Of a DNA stretch of 20,695 bases, positions 8,117-14,837 are shown piece after piece (the first letter of the stretch is position 1; every line of letters starts with the position of its first letter). The notes under the pieces are model-generated. The model made no database searches. It saw nothing but the letters and a program-made list of their open reading frames with translations, and was not told the origin of the DNA. The translations under genes were made by a program, and so were the position numbers. Source of the stretch: Stentor coeruleus (Eukaryota; Ciliophora; Heterotrichea; Heterotrichida; Stentoridae); contig MPUH01001229.1 of the NCBI GenBank assembly GCA_001970955.1, positions 1-20,695 on the forward strand, written 5' to 3'.

Positions 8117-9511
8117 ATGGCTAGTGGAATAAGAGTAATCCTAGGCAGAAACATGAAGAAAAAAGACCCAAAGCCTTTTTTGCCTATGATAGGTTCTAAT
8201 CTTATAAGAGAAATCATAAGCTATATCAACTACCCAGACTTCATTGAACTTTGCATATGCTGCAAAAAACTTAACAAATTCTTAACCGATAAGTATGTGC
8301 GTTTCGTTGTATCGCCTCCTAAATCATTATACAGTAGCGAAAACAGTGGAATCATTCCATTACTAGAAAAGCGTATAACTGATCAATTTTTCAGAGATCA
8401 AATCCCATTTAGCGTAAGTGTATTGAAGCATACTCGCATAGCTTGCTTTCATTATATCATGCATGAGTCTAGGCAATTTTTATTTGTCCATCATGGAGGG
8501 ACATTTAACATAAAGGAAATCTCAGACTTTTCTTTTGATCTATATTCAATTTTCTCTATGGAATTTGAAAAACAAATTTTTGTTGCTGACGGGTATAAAA
8601 ATAAGGCTGTTCTTGCTATGGCAAATGAAGCCAAGAGTTTGGTGCTGAACTACAAGAGCGAAATCCTCAATTTAACACCCTCAAAAATACCTGTTTTTAC
8701 TTTGGAATATAGGAAAAAAGAAAAAAACCCAATTTTTGTGAATTTTTTAAACAAAGGCAAACATATTATTATTGGTTTTCGAGCTACGGTGTATTTATTA
8801 AATGATCAAATGGCAATTCTAAATATCTATGACCTTGAAGAATTCGCTAGGGTCCCTGTTGAAGAAGGCCAAAAAAAAGTTTACAAATATGACTTGCATG
8901 TCCCTAGCAAAATTGGAAAAAGTTTTATTATAAGTAACGAACATATTATTAAAATTTATAGAGTTGGAACTAGTGAAGAGATCTTAATAAAAAGTAAATG
9001 GCCTTTGGTGCAAATTGCCACATGCACTATCAACAATCACCCTGAGCTTCTGTTTGCTGATAACAGAGGATATATTTTTATCAACAATGAAAAGCATCAA
9101 TTGAAAGCTAGGTGTGAAGGGAAATTCGGTTTACTTCGTGAGTTTTTAATCTATTGTGACTATACCGCCTACAACAAAATTCATGTTTACAATATTATAC
9201 TTAATAAGCCAGTCTTTGAATTTTTTTTGCCAGCATATGCAATACCGAGTATAATAGGCTTATGTCCTTATAAGATATTTTATTTTCAGAATGAAATACT
9301 TTGGATGCATTCGATTATAACCGGAAATAATTATAGCCTTGATTTACCATTTAAGCAGATTTTTGAGATTAAATTTATCAATCCGATTTTTATTGTTACA
9401 GGAGAAAGTGATGGTGTTTTTGGAATTTGCATGATGGATTTGTATAAGAAAGCAGTTCCAAAAAGTAATATGCAAAATATAATTACTAGAATTAATCAAT
9501 TTAGAGGCTAG
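8117..9511 (+). CDS. F-box-like hypothetical protein, possible beta-propeller
   Basis: The product is 464 residues and I cannot assign it to a named family. Residues about 22-62 (LPMIGSNLIREIISYINYPD, then CICCKKLNKFLTDKYV) have the spacing of an F-box: a Pro, then an I-x-x-Y/L-x-D-F helix pair, then C-K-x-L-N. F-box proteins present substrates to SCF ubiquitin ligases. The rest is rich in short beta-strand-like segments with Gly-hydrophobic turns (GKHIIIGFRATVYLL, GKSFIISNEHIIKIYRV, FLIYCDYTAYNKIHVYNI). This recalls the repeating blades of a propeller, but no WD dipeptides are seen. There is no signal peptide or membrane segment. The ATG is preceded by TATGATAA and is the first in frame. It ends in TAG with AATATAAAT directly after. 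The F-box call is an inference from a short motif. Confidence 0.55.
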   Translation: MASGIRVILGRNMKKKDPKPFLPMIGSNLIREIISYINYPDFIELCICCKKLNKFLTDKYVRFVVSPPKSLYSSENSGIIPLLEKRITDQFFRDQIPFSVSVLKHTRIACFHYIMHESRQFLFVHHGGTFNIKEISDFSFDLYSIFSMEFEKQIFVADGYKNKAVLAMANEAKSLVLNYKSEILNLTPSKIPVFTLEYRKKEKNPIFVNFLNKGKHIIIGFRATVYLLNDQMAILNIYDLEEFARVPVEEGQKKVYKYDLHVPSKIGKSFIISNEHIIKIYRVGTSEEILIKSKWPLVQIATCTINNHPELLFADNRGYIFINNEKHQLKARCEGKFGLLREFLIYCDYTAYNKIHVYNIILNKPVFEFFLPAYAIPSIIGLCPYKIFYFQNEILWMHSIITGNNYSLDLPFKQIFEIKFINPIFIVTGESDGVFGICMMDLYKKAVPKSNMQNIITRINQFRG

Positions 9512-9996
9512 AATATAAATATGAAATAGTGAAATTAAACAAGCATAAACTCTTTTGAAAATTTTTATTTTCTAAAGTAAATTTTATATGGTTTCCAAAT
9601 TAACATATTTTCTTAGTTATTTTCCAAGCCTTTGTCATGCCGTAAAAACAGTCTTCGTGTGTCCTTAATCATAGAAACTAATACAAATTCTTCATGGTCC
9701 ACAAAATTCAAGAATAGTATACATCTGGGCTATTACCAACATCAAGTAAGTGGACTAAAATAATGCCTAGAAACTTGTAAAACCTTAGCTGCCTCTTAAA
9801 GATTTAATATGATTATCTTTAATCTAGCAAATCTTACTAAGTACCTTGCATAGATGCAATCATCATAGTTTAAAGTAATCAATTTTCAGATTTTTGATTA
9901 TAAATTCAAGTTGACTCAACAGAAAAGGCAAAAACTTTATAAAAATAACTAAGCATCAGGAGTTTTCACCTGTGCTATAATTGATCTTAATCATCC

Positions 9997-10016
9997 GCAC
10001 TCATCAGCACTCATCA
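9997..10016 (+). repeat. doubled 10-mer
   Basis: GCACTCATCA occurs twice in tandem, about 330 bp upstream of the secreted-protein start. Too short to assign a role. Confidence 0.6.
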
Positions 10017-10337
10017 AGCTTATAATGGTATTTTTCGATACAAATAATATTCGATAAAGCCTTTAAAATCTCTGAAATCATTTATAAACAAAGCTTTTCT
10101 CGAAAGACAAAGATTAAGATCATGTCTACCATCATCAACCTGTTTCTGACCCTTGCATATCGGTCATTCCACTTCTAAGTCAGTCAATCTACACAGAAAA
10201 TCATAAACTCATTACTAAGCCCAAGCTGTTTTCTTTCTCTTCAAAATTTCAGTGCATTCCTAATTACACCTTGTCCATTCATTAATCCTAGTCTATCTGT
10301 GTAAACTAAGTGACATATTTATTCTTACCTTGTTGAA

Positions 10338-10347
10338 TATAATAAAT
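10338..10347 (+). promoter_or_regulatory. TATAATAAAT element of the secreted-protein gene
   Basis: TATAATAAAT touches the ATG at 10348 and is identical to the element before the SOD gene at 13984-13993. Confidence 0.45.
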
Positions 10348-11307
10348 ATGTCTAAATTCGTACTGTTATCAGTCTGTCTCCTAGGCTTAGTATGCGGATC
10401 TTCACTTAGAGGAATAGAACCAGATATGCCTATGGACTACTTGCGCCTTGAGCAGTTTATTGAGTCATTCATGGACAACTATACACATACCAATTATAAC
10501 ATGACCAATTGTCTAACAGCGAAGACTCAATCTAAACTTAATCAAATATTGGCCGCATCCTTGGGCTACTTGATGTTCTTAGATTTTGACAAGGTTCTAC
10601 AAAGCTACGAAGATTTTATCCTCTCCTTAGCAAGTGCTTGCAATGAGTGCGGTCTTTACCAAGTAGAAGTCTCTCTAAAAAATGGAATATCAGAAAAAGG
10701 CAAAATGTGGTTTGGAGTTAACCTAGCTTACAACTCAGTAAAGGTTATGGAACTTGCTCAGAATTTCACTCAGGAAATGGAAAAGAAAGACTATATCTCT
10801 GCAGGAGGATCACTCGGGAAAATCACTAGTATGCTCATTCCTTTTGAACCAGCTCATATGCTAGGGTCATTTGATCAGAATATTTATATTACCTGGTGGA
10901 AAGGGTTTATTTACACTTTGGCTATCAACCCTAAGAAACCAGGCCCTTGCTACTACTTCCTTAGTAACTTTTCATCTCAAACAGTGAACTCTGCTATGGA
11001 TATCTACAGTCTTAGTCAAGGCCAAATGTCAGGCTTCAATACTTTGTTTGGAGACTTAGCATCAAGCTTGACTTTTGTTAAAGCTAATTACACTAGTGAC
11101 GTGTGTATGTTTGATCAGCTTGAAAGTAACATCCTAGCCTGTTTTAGCCAATCAGGTGTGGAAGAGCTTTTTGCTAGGTTTTCAGCAAGATTTCTCACTA
11201 TAAATACAGCTTTTCTCAATATCAAAAATTGTGGTACAAGCTACTATGCTTGTGGGCAAGGAGTTGCAACAATCATCAAGTACCTTCTTAACTGGTCAAT
11301 AAATTAA
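10348..11307 (+). CDS. secreted cysteine-containing glycoprotein, unknown family
   Basis: The product is 319 residues. The ATG at 10348 gives a textbook signal peptide (SKFVLLSVCLLGLVCGSS, cleavage likely near residues 17-19). An in-frame TTG upstream is not a credible eukaryotic start. The mature part has eight cysteines (contexts NCL, ACNEC, GPC, DVC, LAC, NCG, ACG), an even number consistent with four disulfides. It has six N-glycosylation sequons (NYT, NMT, NFT, NFS, NYT, NWS). There is no second membrane segment or GPI-like tail. The motif YISAGGSLGKITSML, with a GxxLGKI core, resembles a segment I associate with secreted proteins of unknown function in ciliates. The segments around NCLTAKTQSKLNQILAA and VCMFDQLESNILACF may be an ancient internal repeat. 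The function is unknown. The gene stands alone on the plus strand between two large gaps and ends in TAA. Confidence 0.75.
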   Translation: MSKFVLLSVCLLGLVCGSSLRGIEPDMPMDYLRLEQFIESFMDNYTHTNYNMTNCLTAKTQSKLNQILAASLGYLMFLDFDKVLQSYEDFILSLASACNECGLYQVEVSLKNGISEKGKMWFGVNLAYNSVKVMELAQNFTQEMEKKDYISAGGSLGKITSMLIPFEPAHMLGSFDQNIYITWWKGFIYTLAINPKKPGPCYYFLSNFSSQTVNSAMDIYSLSQGQMSGFNTLFGDLASSLTFVKANYTSDVCMFDQLESNILACFSQSGVEELFARFSARFLTINTAFLNIKNCGTSYYACGQGVATIIKYLLNWSIN

Positions 11308-11424
11308 GTTCTAGATTATAAATAATTCATTTTATTAAAGTACTAGCAAATCGAATGATATAATTGTGAATTGTAGGAATTTATTTCATCATATAATTGA
11401 AGGAAATCCTTCAGAATAAAAATG

Positions 11425-11525
11425 AATAATTTTATATGCATTATAATGAAATAAGCTTTGAGATTATTCATTACAATAATTTTATATGCATTATAATGAA
11501 ATAAAGCTTTGAGATTATTCATTAC
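11425..11525 (+). repeat. 50/51-bp tandem duplication
   Basis: Copy 1 (11425-11474) and copy 2 (11475-11525) both run from AATAATTTTATATGCATTAT to GAGATTATTCATTAC. They differ only by one added A in copy 2 (AAATAAAGC against AAATAAGC). Near identity implies a recent duplication. Confidence 0.95.
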
Positions 11526-12190
11526 AATTTTTTAGTTGGAGAAATATTTGATGATTATTTAATGCTTTTCCTAAAATCTAATTTTTTAAGACAAGATAAT
11601 ATTTGGCGATATAAATCCAATATTTTTATGTTATCTTTAGCAGGTAATTTATTTTTTTCAGTATTATTTGCAAATCTAATTAAATTTTAACTACTCAAAA
11701 ACTATAAAGTATTTATAAATGTACTTAACCCTAATTCCTGTTTGTATTCTCATATTTATTTGAAGTATCTTCCCTAATTTATGTATTAATTAAAAAAATT
11801 GAAATATAAGAGAATTATTAGCAACTATCCAATTTGAACTAAGATAAATTGCAATAGCCACACATATCAAATGCTATCATTAATAATCAATTAGAATATA
11901 TAATAAATTATCTATTCAAGAAGCTAGAATTCATAAAAAGTTTTGCAAGTTTAGTTTTTATTTAATGTAATAAGCTTATGAAATCAAAAAAACTTAACTT
12001 ATACTCTCAAAAAGATTCATAACTATAAGACTTAGTAAAAAGTCAATCCATACAGCAAAAAAATCAACTTTACTGATATTAAACTCATAAAACTATCTTT
12101 TATATCATCATTTGAAATTCATGATATAATAAAGCAATTTGCTAAAATAAAATTCTATTTCCAAGCATTATATAAGCATAACCCATTTTT

Positions 12191-12199
12191 TATAATACA
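12191..12199 (+). promoter_or_regulatory. TATAATACA element of Sec61 beta
   Basis: TATAATACA touches the ATG at 12200. Confidence 0.4.
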
Positions 12200-12451
12200 A
12201 TGGTAAAAGGTGGACAAACTCAGAGCGCAATTGAAAGTGCACAGAGAAAAAGAGGAGAACGATCAGGACGTAAGAACTAAATAGGAAGCGCAAACTATGG
12301 AACAAGAGGAACTGGAAATGCTGGTGAACTAAAACTTTACAGTGAAGATGCTCCAGGGTTACAAATTGGTCCAAGCACTGTATTGCTTCTTTCTCTGTCC
12401 TATATTGCTATTGTTGTCATTCTGCACATTGTTGGCAAGCTTAGAGGCTAA
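12200..12451 (+). CDS. SEC61B: Sec61 translocon beta subunit (two exons)
   Basis: Sec61 beta is the small tail-anchored subunit of the ER protein-conducting channel. Joining 12200-12269 to 12285-12451 gives 78 residues. The N-terminus is polar and cytosolic (QRKRGERSGRSANYGTRG). The conserved juxtamembrane stretch follows, LKLYSEDAPGLQIGPSTVL at about 39-57, matching the family's Y-x-E-D/DAPGLKVGP signature. A single C-terminal membrane anchor lies at about 56-73 (VLLLSLSYIAIVVILHIV), then KLRG. Length and topology are normal. The gene is invisible as a single ORF because the intron contains a stop. A minus-strand ORF across it is only a shadow. It lies 147 bp upstream of Prp18 on the same strand and ends in TAA. 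Confidence 0.95.
12270..12284 (+). other. 15-nt intron in Sec61 beta
   Basis: GTAAGAACTAAATAG interrupts GGA C / GA AGC. It shares GTAA, CTA at positions 8-10 and a terminal AG with the PRP4 kinase intron, and likewise has an in-frame TAA if retained. Confidence 0.93.
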
Positions 12452-12587
12452 GTAACTAGATAATCTCTTAATTAGGACTATTGGCTAATTTTAAAATCTT
12501 GTAAGAACTTAAACGAATACTAAAGTCAGAAAAACTTTGAAATAAATACTAAAATTTGTTTTGATTGAAAAATAAAAGAACTAAGTT

Positions 12588-12598
12588 TATAAAGATTA
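12588..12598 (+). promoter_or_regulatory. TATAAAGATTA element of Prp18
   Basis: TATAAAGATTA touches the ATG at 12599. It is TATA-like rather than the exact TATAATA form. Confidence 0.3.
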
Positions 12599-13465
12599 AT
12601 GGATATACTTAAAAAAGTCATTGAGGCTAAAAAACTTCAAAGGGAGATGAAAACTCAAAGTTTTGTTCAGGAGGAGCATAAAGGAGAGAAGAAAAAGGAA
12701 AGAGAAATTACTGAAGACATCGCGAAAAATGTGCAAAAAGTTGAAGTAGTTCCTTTAACCAGAGAGGAAGTTATTTTTAGGCTTAGAAAACTTAAACAGC
12801 CAGCGATTTTATTTGGGGAAAGACTTGAAGAAATGTATGCAAGGCTGACTAGCTGTGAAGAGAGCGTGATAGAAAATGGAGGGTTAAACATTGATCATGA
12901 ACTTGACTGGGATACTCTTGAAACTACTCTTGGTGGAGACCCGAGCATATATTGGGAATCTGAATATTTAGTGCAAGGAAAAGAATGCCAAGTATGTGAA
13001 GACAACGGTAAAGTGTGGAAAAAGGAAAAATGGCAACACCCATTTATTATTGAAGCTTCACTTTTGCCATATAACCATAAATCACTTATTGTGGCTATGT
13101 GGTGGAAAGAGATTTTGAAGCTTTGGCAAGAAAAACTTGCACAAAATGAAAAGAAATTATATGCTCAGACTTTTCATCATTTTAAAAAGCTTGTTTTAAC
13201 GCTGAAGGAACAGATTATCCATGAGGAAATTTTGAATCTTTATTTCGCTACTGTTAGGTTTTGCCAAATTAAAGCATACACACGAGCACATGATACATAT
13301 TTAAAAATTTCAGCTTCTAACAATTTTTTCCTTAATGACCCAAAAAAATCATCAAAGAGATACTCTGATCAAACATTCCGCAAATATACTCAAACTTTCA
13401 AACGTCTGCTGACCTTTTGTCAAAGATTATTCCCTAACGACCCATCCAAATCAGTATATATGTAA
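12599..13465 (+). CDS. PRP18: pre-mRNA splicing factor Prp18, lacking the conserved loop
   Basis: Prp18 acts in the second catalytic step of splicing and partners Slu7 in other eukaryotes. The 288 residues show the family layout. A charged N-terminus comes first. A PRP4-like (SFM) motif follows at about 53-83 (LTREEVIFRLRKLKQPAILF, GE). The all-helical Prp18 domain spans about 155-285, ending in the diagnostic RLLTFCQRLFPNDPSKSV. AMWWKEILKLWQEKL matches helix 1, and AYTRAHDTYLKI matches the helix before the conserved region. After that helix the family normally has an almost invariant loop (about WPIGVTMVGIHxR). Here only ASNNFFLNDPKKSSKRYS separates it from DQTFRKY, about 16 residues shorter and without that motif. 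The frame is intact, so this is not a visible frameshift. CQVC at 130-133 lies in a lineage-specific insert. It ends in TAA, 62 bp before the RIB43A-like gene. Confidence 0.9.
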   Translation: MDILKKVIEAKKLQREMKTQSFVQEEHKGEKKKEREITEDIAKNVQKVEVVPLTREEVIFRLRKLKQPAILFGERLEEMYARLTSCEESVIENGGLNIDHELDWDTLETTLGGDPSIYWESEYLVQGKECQVCEDNGKVWKKEKWQHPFIIEASLLPYNHKSLIVAMWWKEILKLWQEKLAQNEKKLYAQTFHHFKKLVLTLKEQIIHEEILNLYFATVRFCQIKAYTRAHDTYLKISASNNFFLNDPKKSSKRYSDQTFRKYTQTFKRLLTFCQRLFPNDPSKSVYM

Positions 13466-13527
13466 TCCCTAAACTCTTTTACTAAATTTAATTAAATGGG
13501 CAACATCCATTATACTTTACAGTTACT

Positions 13528-13962
13528 ATGAAAAGGACAAAAGAAAACTGGCTCTTCGGTCACCCTGAAGACAGGAATGAGATATCAGGGCTGCGTAAAT
13601 TTGATGGAGAGGACCTGCATTACCAAGAAAGAAAAATGGCACAACAGAATACACAAAAGCGATGGCTTGAAGAACAAAAGCAGGAAAAAGAGCGTCGTAG
13701 ACAGCAAGAGCTAGAAGAAGAAAGAATGTATGCTTTTCAAACCCTACAGGCTAATCGAATGCGAGGCTTACTTGAAGACGAATTAGAACGTAAAAAACGC
13801 GAAATGCAAGCTTCAACAAGAGATTCAAACATTGACCTTAGTCGTGAAAAGAAAAATCGTGAAGCCCAAGAACGACAGAACAAACTTCAAGATGAAGACA
13901 TGGAACTGAGCCATCAAGCCAATATTAGAGTAGTTCCTCCTTATAATAATCCTCTTAACTAA
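13528..13962 (+). CDS. RIB43A: short RIB43A-like protofilament ribbon protein
   Basis: RIB43A/RIBC proteins are microtubule inner proteins that line the ribbon protofilaments of ciliary doublet microtubules. Residues 20-54 (SGLRKFDGEDLHYQERK, then a Gln-rich stretch ending KRWLEEQKQEK) match the family's central SGxQxFxGEDLxxxERK block. They are followed by a continuous charged helix (RRRQQELEEERMYAFQ, NRMRGLLEDELERKK) and the QASTRDSNIDLSREKK segment. The protein ends with RVVPPYNNPLN. At 144 residues it covers only the central part of the usual 350-400-residue protein, with neither the N-terminal nor the C-terminal helix. No further coding sequence fits in the 62 bp upstream or the 31 bp downstream, so the shortness is real in this locus. 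It may be a paralogue dedicated to one doublet site. Confidence 0.8.
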   Translation: MKRTKENWLFGHPEDRNEISGLRKFDGEDLHYQERKMAQQNTQKRWLEEQKQEKERRRQQELEEERMYAFQTLQANRMRGLLEDELERKKREMQASTRDSNIDLSREKKNREAQERQNKLQDEDMELSHQANIRVVPPYNNPLN

Positions 13963-13983
13963 AGTTCAAAATCAATGTCTGGC

Positions 13984-13993
13984 TATAATAAAT
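13984..13993 (+). promoter_or_regulatory. TATAATAAAT element of the SOD gene
   Basis: TATAATAAAT fills the last 10 nt before the ATG at 13994, inside an intergenic spacer of only 31 bp. Confidence 0.45.
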
Positions 13994-14716
13994 ATGATTT
14001 GTTTAGGGAAACGGATAATCTTCCTTTTATCATTAGTTTACGCCTTCTGTCCTAAAGATGAGTACAAGCCTCGTAACGAAAAAAATGTATTTTCTCTGCC
14101 TACCCTTCCTTACAATTATAAAGAGCTTGAGCCAGTACTTTGGAGCCAGATAGTCTACTTCCATCATAAAAAAGAACACGCTAAGTTTATTGAACCCCTA
14201 AACTCACTTATTGCTGAGGATTCGACTTATGAGTCTTTAACTGTGACAGATTTGATATTACAGTTTGGCTTAGAAAATAATGATATTGCTTTAAATGCTG
14301 GTGGATATTATAACCATGCTTTGCTGTGGTGGTCTCTATTGCCAAGCTCTTGCAACAAATATCAACCTGAAGGCCAGTTACTAGAAGATATAGAGCTTTA
14401 CTTTGGAGACTTTGAAACTTTTAAAGATGAATTTAGCAGAAGGGCTATTTCACTATTTGGAAGCGGATGGATTTGGCTTTGTAGAAACCCAGATGGACAT
14501 TTGACGATTAATGGTAAAAATAAGGAGTACAGTCCTTTGGCTGGAAATGAATGCTTACCTCTGCTAGGAATTGATATGTGGGAGCATGCATATTATTTGT
14601 TTTATATGGATGACATTGAGGATTACGTCTATCGCTGGTGGGGCATTGTTGACTGGGAACTCGTTGAATATTGGTATCAAGAATATATATCAAAAGGACT
14701 CCCTATCCCAGTGTAA
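13994..14716 (+). CDS. secreted Fe/Mn superoxide dismutase-family protein
   Basis: Fe/Mn SODs convert superoxide to hydrogen peroxide and oxygen at one metal ion. The 240 residues start with a signal peptide (GKRIIFLLSLVYAFCP), then LPTLPYNYKELEPVL. All four metal ligands are present: H57 (YFHHKK), H108 (GGYYNHALLWW), D194 and H198 (GIDMWEHAYYL). FGSGWIWL and FETFKDEF are also typical. Several second-sphere residues differ. In E. coli MnSOD numbering, His30 is Glu61 and Tyr34 is Phe65. The active-site Gln is absent from both usual places: Gly104 stands at the FeSOD position, as in MnSOD, and Glu178 stands where MnSOD has Gln146. Export through the secretory route is unusual for this mostly cytosolic, mitochondrial or plastid family. 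Activity is therefore uncertain. It sits 31 bp after the RIB43A-like gene and ends in TAA with ATATAAT 4 nt later. Confidence 0.88.
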   Translation: MICLGKRIIFLLSLVYAFCPKDEYKPRNEKNVFSLPTLPYNYKELEPVLWSQIVYFHHKKEHAKFIEPLNSLIAEDSTYESLTVTDLILQFGLENNDIALNAGGYYNHALLWWSLLPSSCNKYQPEGQLLEDIELYFGDFETFKDEFSRRAISLFGSGWIWLCRNPDGHLTINGKNKEYSPLAGNECLPLLGIDMWEHAYYLFYMDDIEDYVYRWWGIVDWELVEYWYQEYISKGLPIPV

Positions 14717-14827
14717 TTGCATATAATGGCTTGCCTTATAAATTTGCTTAGTCTAAGAATCTATTCATTGATTGTATATTTGTATAAACTATAATATAAA
14801 TAATCAATCACCAGGTTATTCATATGC

Positions 14828-14837
14828 ATAATAATAA
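14828..14837 (+). promoter_or_regulatory. ATAATAATAA element of RSP4/6
   Basis: ATAATAATAA touches the ATG at 14838. A second TATAATATAAAT lies about 45 bp further upstream. Confidence 0.4.

Larger units (their letters stand above)
9512..10347. other. intergenic region, no gene recognised
   Basis: No convincing gene occurs in these 836 bp. A doubled 10-mer GCACTCATCA lies at 9997-10016. The part just upstream of the secreted-protein gene is pyrimidine-skewed: over 10141-10320 I count 44 C and 19 G. An 18-codon ORF at 10122 (MSTIINLFLTLAYRSFHF) looks like the start of a signal peptide but stops. It may be a relic of a gene like its neighbour. The long frame at about 9730-10060 reads through seven TAA/TAG codons and is no better than chance. 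Confidence 0.5.
11308..12199. other. AT-rich intergenic region with a 50-bp duplication
   Basis: No gene is supported on either strand. The only structure is the tandem duplication at 11425-11525. The rest is simple AT-rich sequence. The end of the gap must contain the Sec61 beta promoter. Confidence 0.65.

Noticed and set aside
9990-10020. TGATGA repeats on the minus strand as snoRNA C boxes
   Set aside because: No matching D box or terminal stem at the right distance.
9730-10060. A long plus-strand frame that reads through seven TAA/TAG codons and no TGA, suggesting a Gln-recoded gene
   Set aside because: In DNA this AT-rich TAA is by far the commonest stop triplet, and the stop density is about what chance predicts. 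No motif or homologue supports it.
10330-10347. Upstream TTG as the start of the secreted protein
   Set aside because: Eukaryotic initiation at TTG is unlikely, it would bury the signal peptide start, and the ATG at 10348 has the TATAATAAAT context.
12168-12374. Minus-strand ORF of 68 codons across the Sec61 beta gene
   Set aside because: It is the antisense shadow of a well-supported plus-strand gene.
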